Part shown: one piece after another, positions 13,730 through 20,191 of the stretch
Position numbering within the stretch: the first letter of the stretch is position 1
How the letters are laid out: each line of letters starts with the position of its first letter
NCBI GenBank assembly: GCA_910587555.1
Contig: CAJULV010000022.1
Coordinates: 42,869-63,059, forward strand
Length of the DNA stretch: 20,191 bases
Origin: an uncultured Acetatifactor sp.
GTDB lineage: Bacteria; Bacillota; Clostridia; Lachnospirales; Lachnospiraceae
Reading direction: 5' to 3'
The notes under the pieces: generated by a model
What the model was told of the DNA's origin: nothing
The model's database searches: none
The model's input: the letters and a program-made list of their open reading frames with translations, nothing else
Program-made: the position numbers and the translations under genes

Positions 13730-15160
13730 TTATTTTAATACACTGCCCTTTTCGGAAATGCAAAGGTACTCCCCCATCCACTGCATGACTTCATTGGTAA
13801 AGGGAAATACATCGTCCTCTGGGGCAGGAAGTTCTCCATAAATTTTCTTTGTCTGTGTGGATACATATCCGGTCTCCGCGCAGATGCTTTCCCACTCCCG
13901 GATGTCAAACAGTTTTTCAGACAGGTGATAGCTTTCTTCCAATGTCCTATACAAACGTTCCCACTTGGCGGTATTTTCTGAAGCATGGTCTTCTACAATG
14001 CTGATGTTGTATACCGCATGGCCCCCCGGCTTCAGCACCCGGTACGCCTCCCGGAAGCCTGCCATCATTTTGGACTGCATGCTCTCAAAGCCGCCGTTTG
14101 ACACAACCATGTCGATGCAGCCGTCCCGGAGAGGCAGTGTGGTGCAGTCGCAGGCCAGGCACACAATATCCACATAAGGATTTGCCATCTCCTCGCTGAA
14201 ATACCGTTTGTTGTATTTCAGGATTCTGTGGGACAGGTCAGCCATGATCACAAGGCAGGGCCAGTTAATGCGCTGCAGGTCATATTTGAGTCCGCTGCAG
14301 GTGCCGCAGGCCATGTCCAGGATCACCCTGGGGCGCAGCTGTTTGATGGCCTGCCAGCGCACCTCGCTGCAGGGAACCGTTCCTGTCTGATAACGGGGAT
14401 TTCCGGGATGGTGCTGCTCATACAGATAATCCTGGTAGTTTTTCATGAACAGGGACCATTGCTCTCCTGGGATTTCCCGGGATCCAAAATATACCACACC
14501 GTCTGTCACATTATATGAATGATCGTTCTTACAATGAAAAGAAATTGTATTTTCATCTCTGTTTTCCAGGGTAAGGGGTTCCCGGCACTGGGGGCAGCAC
14601 AGCAGTTCGGAGATTCGCCGCAGTCCCGGTTCCGCATTTCCCATCATTTCCCCCAGAACTTTGACAAAATAGGGGGCTGTCTCTCTGAGGGTGTTTTCCC
14701 CCAGAATACCGGCAGGAATGGATGCCCTTCTCTCTTCTGCCTTTCCGCCGGAATGCGCATCTATTCTTGTAATTCCTGCCTGCACACACAGCTTCAGACT
14801 TCCCTCACTTATTTCCCTGGCAATGCTGTAAAGCTCCGCATCGGAACAATATGGCAGGAAGCTTTGCAGGAGCCTGCGTCTCTCCTCATCGGGAAACAGG
14901 GCCTCCACATTGGGAGGCAGCGCCTTCTGTCCGCTTTTCTGGGTAAAGAGCAGATCGCCCTCCACAATGCTGTCCATGGTCATGTGAAAAAGCCAGGCCA
15001 GTTCCCGAAATACATCGATGTCCGGCAGATTTTTGCCACTTTCCCATTTGCTCACTGCCTGAGGGCTGATCCCCAGTTTTTCCGCCAGAGTCTGCTGTGA
15101 CCATCCGGCCTTTTTCCGCAGAGCCGCTATTCTGATTCCGATTTGTTCACGATCTATCAT
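13730..15160 (-). CDS. XRE regulator fused to zinc-ribbon and SAM methyltransferase
   Basis: This is a 476-residue fusion. Residues 8-66 form an XRE/Cro-type helix-turn-helix (SQQTLAEKLGISPQAVSKWESG). About 85-180 is a helical linker seen in other clostridial XRE proteins (FPDEERRRLLQSFLPYCSD). Residues 188-214 look like a zinc ribbon with C189, C192, C210 and H214, similar to the ribbon before RlmA-type rRNA methyltransferases. From about 275 there is a class I SAM domain with ILDMACGTCSG, Asp308 after motif I, and a late LKPGG. The likely picture is a DNA-binding regulator that also methylates an unknown substrate, perhaps RNA, a small molecule or a protein. GGAGG lies 7 nt before ATG 15160, it has its own promoter and a strong terminator, and it is divergent from the AAA-ATPase-like gene. 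Confidence 0.85.
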   Translation of the reverse strand: MIDREQIGIRIAALRKKAGWSQQTLAEKLGISPQAVSKWESGKNLPDIDVFRELAWLFHMTMDSIVEGDLLFTQKSGQKALPPNVEALFPDEERRRLLQSFLPYCSDAELYSIAREISEGSLKLCVQAGITRIDAHSGGKAEERRASIPAGILGENTLRETAPYFVKVLGEMMGNAEPGLRRISELLCCPQCREPLTLENRDENTISFHCKNDHSYNVTDGVVYFGSREIPGEQWSLFMKNYQDYLYEQHHPGNPRYQTGTVPCSEVRWQAIKQLRPRVILDMACGTCSGLKYDLQRINWPCLVIMADLSHRILKYNKRYFSEEMANPYVDIVCLACDCTTLPLRDGCIDMVVSNGGFESMQSKMMAGFREAYRVLKPGGHAVYNISIVEDHASENTAKWERLYRTLEESYHLSEKLFDIREWESICAETGYVSTQTKKIYGELPAPEDDVFPFTNEVMQWMGEYLCISEKGSVLK

Positions 15161-15234
15161 GCTATATCCTCCATTTCCGCAGGCGTCATCTGGAGCAAAA
15201 CGAATGCTTCACTCCTGTGCCTCATTCTTTCTTC

Positions 15235-15263
15235 ATTATACCCATGTAACAGAAGGCCTGCAA
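15235..15263 (-). promoter_or_regulatory. Promoter of the XRE-methyltransferase gene
   Basis: Minus-strand TATAAT (15235-15240) is a perfect -10 box, with TTGCAG (15258-15263) 17 bp upstream as a weaker -35. The predicted start near 15228 gives a leader of about 68 nt ending in GGAGG. Confidence 0.6.
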
Positions 15264-15360
15264 GAAAGCGGAGGTTGAGATTTGCCGGCCCGGATACAAC
15301 CAGAGGAATTACATCCAAAGGAAGCGTATGAAAAATATATAGAATTCGGCAAAACATCAG

Positions 15361-15393
15361 TTGTAAACTGAGGTTACAAATTTACATTGTAAA
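15361..15393. promoter_or_regulatory. Paired operator-like dyads at the AAA-ATPase promoter
   Basis: TTGTAA-N7-TTACAA (15361-15379) and TTTACA-T-TGTAAA (15381-15393) are two perfect inverted repeats built from the same TGTAA core. The second overlaps the -35 box of the plus-strand promoter. This is the layout expected of a repressor site. The neighbouring XRE protein is the obvious candidate to bind it, but this is inference. Confidence 0.5.
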
Positions 15394-15415
15394 CAACGAA
15401 CAATTATTTTATAAT
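15387..15415 (+). promoter_or_regulatory. Promoter of the AAA-ATPase-like gene
   Basis: TTGTAA (15387-15392) and a perfect TATAAT (15410-15415) are separated by 17 bp, with a predicted start near 15422, about 73 nt before the chosen GTG start. Confidence 0.7.
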
Positions 15416-15494
15416 GGATACAACATTGGATTTTTCAACAAATTCGTAAAACTCTATGCATACCGCAGACACCAAAAAGAAAGGAGACATGCCC

Positions 15495-17213
15495 GTGAAA
15501 GATAAACTGCCTATTGGCATTGAGAATTTTGAAGAAATTCGCACAGAAGGATTCTACTATGTGGATAAAACCTGCTTTATCAGGGATCTGCTGAATCATT
15601 GGGGAAAAGTAAATCTTTTCAGCCGTCCCCGCAGATTCGGAAAGTCCCTGAATATGAGTATGTTAAAATACTTCTTTGGTTATGGCTGCGACAGCAAACT
15701 GTTTGAGGGACTAGAGATTGCAAAAGAAACGGAGCTTTGTCAGCAGTATATGGGAAAATTCCCTGTCATTTCCATAAGCCTGAAGGATGCAGGCGCCGGA
15801 AATTATGAGACGGCCCGGGGGCTGCTATGTTCCGTTATTCGGAATGAAGCAATGCGTTTTTCCTTCCTGAAAGAAAGCGGACAACTTGTGGAAGATGAAA
15901 AAATTCAATACCAGCGTCTTTTGTCCTGGGAAGGGCAGGAAGAAATGAATTTTTCCATGAACGATGAAACCTTCACCGGAAGCCTGCTCATGTTATGCCG
16001 GCTTTTATACAGGCATTTTGGTCAAAAGGTAATCCTTTTGATTGATGAATATGATGTTCCCCTTGATAAAGCACAGCAATTCGGCTACTACGACGAAATG
16101 ATTCATTTGATCAGTAATCTGTTCAGTCAGGCTTTGAAAAGCAATGATTTCCTCCAGTTTGCCGTGCTGACGGGTTGCCTGAAAATTGCAAAAGAGAGCG
16201 TTTTTACCGGATTAAACAATATAAAAGTTTTTTCTATCGTGAATATTCGATTTGAAGACTATTTTGGTTTTTCTGACAGCGAAGTCAAAGAAATGTTAAG
16301 TTATTATGGTTTGAAAGACAAGTTCGATATTGTCAAAGAATGGTACGACGGCTACCGCTTCGGAATGTCAGATGTATACTGTCCATGGGATGTTATAAAT
16401 TATGTTGATCTGCTGCTTTCGGAGCCGGACGCGCCGCCGAAAACATTTTGGCTGAATACCAGCGACAACGATATCATCCGAAACTTCATAAAAATGGCAA
16501 AACCGGGAACAAAACGAGAGTTGGAACAGCTGATCAAGGGTGAAAGCGTCGCAAAAAAGATAAACCTGGAACTGACATACCGTGACCTGTACAGCAATAT
16601 TGATAACCTGTGGAGCGTTCTTTTTATGACCGGTTACCTGACCCAGGGCGGTACGGTGGATGAAAGGAAGCAGCTGCCGGGAGATACCTTCTTGTTGACA
16701 ATCCCTAACCAGGAAATCCGAAAAATCTTTGTTGATCAGATTATGGAATGGTTCCAGACGCAGTCCCGAAAGGATACGTCGAAACTGGACGCTTTCTGCA
16801 GGGCATTTTTCGAAGGGAATGCGGAAGCTGTGGAAATACAGTTTAATGCCTACCTGGCTAAAACCATCAGCATCCGAGACACCAGTGTCCGGAAAAATAA
16901 AAAAGAAAATTTCTATCACGGCATTCTCTTAGGGCTGCTGGGGTATCGGGAGGACTGGTACATGCGCTCCAATGCGGAGTCCGGAAATGGTTTCAGCGAT
17001 ATCCTCATAGAGATCGATGAGGATGAAATCGGCATAGTCATTGAAGTAAAATACCAGGACAGCGGAGATCTGGATAAGGGATGTCTGGAAGCCCTGGACC
17101 AGATAGACAGAATGGACTATGATGCGCAGCTTCGGCAGGATGGAATGGAGCGTATACTGAAATATGGGATTTCGTGCAACAGAAAAAAATGCAAGGTGAT
17201 GATGAGGAGCTGA
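15495..17213 (+). CDS. AAA-ATPase-like protein with C-terminal PD-(D/E)XK nuclease domain
   Basis: The 572-residue protein belongs to the family pairing an AAA-ATPase-like domain (PF09820 type) with a PD-(D/E)XK domain (PF08011 type). The start KDKLPIGIENFEEIRTEGF is typical. A P-loop-like RPRRFGKS (44-51) and Walker B ILLIDE (180-185) suggest ATP binding. The nuclease core keeps D502 in GFSDI and E517/K519 in IEVKY, so it is probably catalytically intact. The biological role of this family is not established; many copies occur in gut Firmicutes and Bacteroidetes. GTG 15495 is preferred because AGGAG stands 8 nt before it; ATG 15489 is only 2 nt from that site and ATG 15456 has none. It runs against the local strand direction and is divergent from the XRE-methyltransferase gene, suggesting acquisition. 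Confidence 0.88.
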   Translation: MKDKLPIGIENFEEIRTEGFYYVDKTCFIRDLLNHWGKVNLFSRPRRFGKSLNMSMLKYFFGYGCDSKLFEGLEIAKETELCQQYMGKFPVISISLKDAGAGNYETARGLLCSVIRNEAMRFSFLKESGQLVEDEKIQYQRLLSWEGQEEMNFSMNDETFTGSLLMLCRLLYRHFGQKVILLIDEYDVPLDKAQQFGYYDEMIHLISNLFSQALKSNDFLQFAVLTGCLKIAKESVFTGLNNIKVFSIVNIRFEDYFGFSDSEVKEMLSYYGLKDKFDIVKEWYDGYRFGMSDVYCPWDVINYVDLLLSEPDAPPKTFWLNTSDNDIIRNFIKMAKPGTKRELEQLIKGESVAKKINLELTYRDLYSNIDNLWSVLFMTGYLTQGGTVDERKQLPGDTFLLTIPNQEIRKIFVDQIMEWFQTQSRKDTSKLDAFCRAFFEGNAEAVEIQFNAYLAKTISIRDTSVRKNKKENFYHGILLGLLGYREDWYMRSNAESGNGFSDILIEIDEDEIGIVIEVKYQDSGDLDKGCLEALDQIDRMDYDAQLRQDGMERILKYGISCNRKKCKVMMRS

Positions 17214-17246
17214 AATGCACTTTCAAATGTTACGGATACTGATTTG

Positions 17247-17289
17247 CAGGCGGTTGTTTTCTATGGCTTCTTTCGAAAACAGCCGCCTG
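17247..17289. terminator. Hairpin between convergent AAA-ATPase and GNAT genes
   Basis: CAGGCGGTTGTTTTC (17247-17261) and GAAAACAGCCGCCTG (17275-17289) form a 15-bp stem with one G-U or mismatch and a 13-nt loop. It lies in the 101-bp gap between two convergent genes, where a bidirectional terminator is expected. Neither side has a clear U-tract, so efficiency is uncertain. Confidence 0.45.
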
Positions 17290-17314
17290 GCAGCTGCTCC
17301 ATCCAATCGTCTCA

Positions 17315-17788
17315 TTACAAACTCATCACATAAACCTGGCAGGGATTCCGTTCATCCCACAGCGTGGGAAAGACCTCGAATTCCCGAAAACCCAGGCTCA
17401 GATAAAAGGCATTGGTTGCGTCATATTCCGGATATCTTCCCATCTGCACGGTCTTCACCTGCAGAAAGGAATAGCCCCTGGATACGGCGAAATTTTTTGC
17501 CGCTGTAAACAGTTTCGTTCCGATTCCCTTTCTGTGGCATTCCTTCAGCACGCCCATCACGGAAAGCTCCAGGGTATCCTTTCCCGTCTCTTTCAGGCAG
17601 AGGAAACCCACAGGCTTTTCACAGGCACCCATATGATGAAATGCGCCGAAGGCAACCTGGGTTGAAACCTGGAGAATGTAGTCTTCTCTGGCCTCCGGAA
17701 TGCCGAACCATTCGGGAAGGTCTTCCAGAACTGCCCTGGCCAATGCCTGCTTTTCTTCTATCTCATGAATTTCCATAATATCTGCCAT
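17315..17788 (-). CDS. GNAT-family N-acetyltransferase
   Basis: GNAT enzymes move the acetyl group of acetyl-CoA to an amine of a small molecule or protein. The 157-residue product has the acetyl-CoA signature in VLKECHRKGIGTKLF (RKGIGT, motif A) preceded by strand LELSVMGV, and the C-terminal ATNAFYLSLGFREFE typical of motif B. The substrate is unknown. Two in-frame ATGs lie close together; ATG 17788 is chosen because GGGGGA stands 9 nt before it, whereas ATG 17797 abuts that site. It begins 88 nt after the ParE-like stop codon and may share its transcript. It is convergent with the AAA-ATPase-like gene. Confidence 0.88.
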   Translation of the reverse strand: MADIMEIHEIEEKQALARAVLEDLPEWFGIPEAREDYILQVSTQVAFGAFHHMGACEKPVGFLCLKETGKDTLELSVMGVLKECHRKGIGTKLFTAAKNFAVSRGYSFLQVKTVQMGRYPEYDATNAFYLSLGFREFEVFPTLWDERNPCQVYVMSL

Positions 17789-17876
17789 GATGTTCATTCC
17801 CCCTGATTTTCCGCTTAAAGCATGGGCAGATGCGCTGCCCGGACCTACGCATTTACCCCGGATTTATTGCTTGGCA

Positions 17877-19799
17877 TTACACATCCAGTTCCGCATCCAC
17901 CGCATGATTATAGATAAAGGTCTTTCTGGGGGGGACTTCCGTGCCCATAAGCAGTTCCGTCACCTCGGAGGCCATTCTGGCGTCCTCGATCTCCACCAGT
18001 TTCATCCGTCGGGTCTCCGGATTCAGCGTGGTCTCCCAGAGCTGTTCCGCGTCCATCTCGCCAAGTCCCTTGTAACGCTGCAGGGTAAAGGGTGTTTTGT
18101 GGGTTTTTCGATATTTTTCCAACGCTTTATCATCATAGAGATACTGCTCCGCTCCCTTGGAGGGCATGGCTTTGTACAGGGGCGGCATGGCAATGTACAC
18201 ATGGCCTTCGAAGATCAGCTCCGGCATAAAGCGGTAAAACAGGGTCAGCAGCAAGGTGGAGATGTGGGCGCCGTCCACGTCCGCATCCGCCATGATGATG
18301 ATCTTGTCGTAGCGCAGCTTTTTGATGTCGAAATCATTGCCGTAGCCCTCGGAAAAGCCGCATCCGAAAGCATTGATCATGGTCTTGATCTCCGCATTGG
18401 CCAACACCTTGTCGATACTGGCCTTTTCCACATTCAGAATCTTGCCCCGGATGGGAAGGATGGCCTGGAACATGCGGTTTCTTGCCATCTTGGCGCTGCC
18501 TCCGGCGGAATCTCCCTCCACAATAAAGATCTCGCACTTGGCAGGGTCCCTGGATTCGCAGTTGGCCAGTTTACCGTTGGAATCAAAGGAGAACTTCTGC
18601 CTGGTCAGCATATTGGTCCTGGCCCGTTCCTCGGACTTACGGATTTTAGCCGCCTTCTCCGCGCAGCCTATGATATTTTTCAGGGTTTCCAGGTTCCTGT
18701 CAAAGAAGCGGACGATCTCCTCTCCCGTTATCTTGGACACCACCTTGGCCGCGTCCTGATTGTCCAGTTTTGTTTTGGTCTGTCCCTCAAACCGGGGGTC
18801 AGGATGCTTGATGGACACCACCGCAGTCATGCCGTTCCGCACATCGGCTCCCGTAAAGTTGGCGTCCTTTTCCTTCAAAACACCGGTCTGCCTGGCGTAG
18901 GTATTGATCACGTTGGTAAACATGGTCTTGAAGCCGGTAAGATGGGTTCCGCCCTCGGAATTATAGATATTGTTGCAGAAGCCCAGGACATTTTCGTGAA
19001 ATTCGTTAATGTACTGGAAGGCAACCTCCACCGAAATTCCCTCGCTCTCTCCCTTGAAGTAGATGACTTCATGGACGGATTCCTGGGACTTGTTTATATC
19101 CTTTACGAATCCGGTGATGCCGTCCGGCTCATGGAAGGTTACTGTCTCCGGCTCTTCTCTGCGCCTGTCCTCGAAAATAATTGTCAGGTTGGGGTTTAGG
19201 TAAGCCGTCTCATGAAGGCGGCTTTTTACATCATCCTCCTTGAACCGGGTTTTGTCGAAAATGGTGTCGTCCGGCAGGAAATTGATGGTGGTTCCGGTTT
19301 CCTTTGTCCTTCCTTTCACGGGCAGAAGTCCGTCTTCCAGAGGAATCACCGGATTGCCTCTTTCGTATTTGTCCTCATAAATAAAGCCGCCGCTCTTGAC
19401 CGTCACGGTCAATCTGGTGGAAAGGGCATTGACTACGGAAGATCCCACGCCGTGAAGGCCTCCGCTGGTCTTGTATGCGGCATTGTCAAATTTTCCGCCT
19501 GCATGAAGGGTTGTAAACACCAGACGCTCCGCGCTGATGCCCTTTTCATGCATTCCCACCGGAATCCCCCGTCCGTTGTCCGTGACCGTGGCCGATCCGT
19601 CTGCCTCCAGAGTGACCCGGATCTGATCGCAGAATCCTGCCAGATGTTCGTCCACGGAATTGTCCACGATCTCGTAGATCAGGTGGTTCAGCCCCTTGGT
19701 GGAAACGCTTCCGATATACATGCCCGGACGTTTCCGCACGGCTTCCAGACCTTCCAGTACCGTGATACTGGAAGCATCGTAATTGTTGGTATTTGCCAT
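17877..19799 (-). CDS. parE: Type II topoisomerase subunit B, ParE/GyrB-like
   Basis: This is the ATPase subunit of a gyrase/topoisomerase IV-type enzyme, working as an A2B2 complex with a GyrA/ParC-type subunit. The 640-residue protein has the GHKL ATP site: EIVDNSVDE (E43, N47), TDNGRGIP (from 73) and GGLHGVGSSVVNA (113-125). The TOPRIM metal site follows, EGDSAGG (428-434) and DADVDG (505-510), then QRYKGLGEM near the C-terminus. The length fits the short B-subunit form of Firmicutes. ParE is favoured over GyrB because the probable partner at 10233-12473 lacks a GyrA-box, but sequence alone does not settle this. The start ATG follows AGGTG. The 62-nt gap upstream holds no clear promoter. 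Confidence 0.92.
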   Translation of the reverse strand: MANTNNYDASSITVLEGLEAVRKRPGMYIGSVSTKGLNHLIYEIVDNSVDEHLAGFCDQIRVTLEADGSATVTDNGRGIPVGMHEKGISAERLVFTTLHAGGKFDNAAYKTSGGLHGVGSSVVNALSTRLTVTVKSGGFIYEDKYERGNPVIPLEDGLLPVKGRTKETGTTINFLPDDTIFDKTRFKEDDVKSRLHETAYLNPNLTIIFEDRRREEPETVTFHEPDGITGFVKDINKSQESVHEVIYFKGESEGISVEVAFQYINEFHENVLGFCNNIYNSEGGTHLTGFKTMFTNVINTYARQTGVLKEKDANFTGADVRNGMTAVVSIKHPDPRFEGQTKTKLDNQDAAKVVSKITGEEIVRFFDRNLETLKNIIGCAEKAAKIRKSEERARTNMLTRQKFSFDSNGKLANCESRDPAKCEIFIVEGDSAGGSAKMARNRMFQAILPIRGKILNVEKASIDKVLANAEIKTMINAFGCGFSEGYGNDFDIKKLRYDKIIIMADADVDGAHISTLLLTLFYRFMPELIFEGHVYIAMPPLYKAMPSKGAEQYLYDDKALEKYRKTHKTPFTLQRYKGLGEMDAEQLWETTLNPETRRMKLVEIEDARMASEVTELLMGTEVPPRKTFIYNHAVDAELDV

Positions 19800-19861
19800 T
19801 TTATTTCACCTGCCTGTTTTCAACTTCTTTCAGAACTGTATGCACGCTAAAATCCATCTGG

Positions 19862-20191
19862 CTACACAATTGCTTCTATAATCCGTTTTTCGGCGAATAA
19901 GGTTTCCCGTACCCCAACCTGCTTCTTTTGATGAAAACTGAAACTTAACAGATATCCGGTATCTTTATTATAATACTCCAGATATTCTGCCAGTTGCCTT
20001 TCGCCTTTTTTATTGTATTCCTCTCCATGCCAGATCTTTAACTCGATAATATATTGCTGTCCCAGATAATCTACAATGATATCCGTCCTTTTCATATCTC
20101 TGGTTTGAGCCTCAATGTAATAATTGCCGGTTCCGTTAATTAGTGTCTGCTGATTAAGTTCAGTTAAGTCACGTGAAAACTCAATATAGTA
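19862..20191 (-). CDS. C-terminal part of an AAA-ATPase-like/PD-(D/E)XK protein (partial)
   Basis: The reading frame is open without a stop to the window edge, so the 109 visible codons are the 3' end of a longer gene. The first visible ATG (20095) is internal. The segment has the nuclease-like core: Asp in RTDIIVDY, then IIELKIW (Glu and Lys of ExK), then GERQLAEYLEYY. This matches the C-terminal nuclease domain of AAA-ATPase-like proteins common in gut Clostridia. It is a different subgroup from the protein at 15495-17213, which has IEVKYQDSGDLDKG. It ends 62 nt before the ParE-like start, on the same strand. Whether the missing N-terminal part is an intact ATPase domain cannot be seen. Confidence 0.78.
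   Translation of the reverse strand, partial: YYIEFSRDLTELNQQTLINGTGNYYIEAQTRDMKRTDIIVDYLGQQYIIELKIWHGEEYNKKGERQLAEYLEYYNKDTGYLLSFSFHQKKQVGVRETLFAEKRIIEAIV

Larger units (their letters stand above)
15161..15494. other. 334-bp divergent intergenic region
   Basis: It separates the XRE-methyltransferase (-) and AAA-ATPase-like (+) genes. It holds one outward promoter for each, two dyads near the plus-strand promoter, and a 9-bp direct repeat GGATACAAC (15292-15300 and 15416-15424). A 66-codon minus-strand frame (15157-15357) is not called as a gene. Confidence 0.65.

Noticed and set aside
8425..15212. 12-bp match GAATGCTTCACT near 8426 and near 15202
   Set aside because: Too short, and no similarity continues on either side; treated as chance.
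15157..15357. 66-codon minus-strand frame overlapping the XRE-methyltransferase start by ATGA
   Set aside because: No ribosome binding site, no recognisable protein, and the likely promoter of the methyltransferase lies inside it.
17823..17839. GGGCAG/CTGCCC hairpin between the ParE-like and GNAT genes as terminator
   Set aside because: Only a 6-bp stem with no U-tract; not strong enough to call.
17787..19199. 470-codon plus-strand frame opposite the ParE-like gene
   Set aside because: It is the shadow of a conserved topoisomerase gene, with His/Gly/Leu-rich composition and no known domain.

Overview
The window looks like chromosome from a low-to-mid GC, spore-forming Clostridia, most likely a Lachnospiraceae-type gut Firmicute. 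The reasons are a Clostridia-type HisZ and RecU, a YlbJ-type sporulation membrane protein next to rsmD-coaD (the B. subtilis ylbH-ylbI-ylbJ neighbourhood), SigA-like promoters with TTGxxA-17-TATACT spacing, strong GGAGG ribosome binding sites and AAA-ATPase-like/PD-(D/E)XK genes of a kind common in gut Clostridia. This placement is inferred from protein character; no database was searched. Almost everything is on the minus strand, so transcription runs from high to low coordinates. Only ylbJ and one AAA-ATPase-like gene are on the plus strand.

Region by region in plus coordinates. 58-1409: hisZ, the regulatory subunit of the first histidine-biosynthesis enzyme, behind a clear promoter, an operator-like dyad and a structured leader of about 200 nt. 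1406-5918: a tightly packed minus-strand run, read in the order RsuA-type pseudouridine synthase, HAD phosphatase, SDR oxidoreductase, a small membrane protein, RluA-type pseudouridine synthase and RecU. 6056-8313: ylbJ (+) and a membrane-anchored N-acetylmuramoyl-L-alanine amidase (-), whose 3' ends overlap by 46 bp; both fit envelope or spore biology. 8400-8479: an 80-bp nested inverted repeat. 8499-12599: the transcription unit parC-like, rsmD, coaD, coiled-coil protein, whose last three genes are joined by ATGA overlaps, behind its own promoter. 12630-13556: tatD with its own promoter. 13664-17213: a divergent pair, an XRE/zinc-ribbon/methyltransferase fusion (-) and an AAA-ATPase-like/PD-(D/E)XK protein (+). 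17315-19799: a GNAT acetyltransferase and the parE-like topoisomerase subunit. 19862-20191: the 3' end of a second PD-(D/E)XK-type gene running off the window.

The type II topoisomerase genes (parE-like and parC-like) are separated by about 5.4 kb holding the GNAT gene, the divergent XRE-methyltransferase/AAA-nuclease pair and tatD. The divergent pair looks like an accessory insertion: it has its own promoters, a strong terminator, operator-like dyads at the AAA gene promoter, and one gene opposite to the local strand. A related nuclease-type gene lies on the other side of parE. This pair is the best candidate for an undescribed system, but nothing in the sequence alone proves a joint function.
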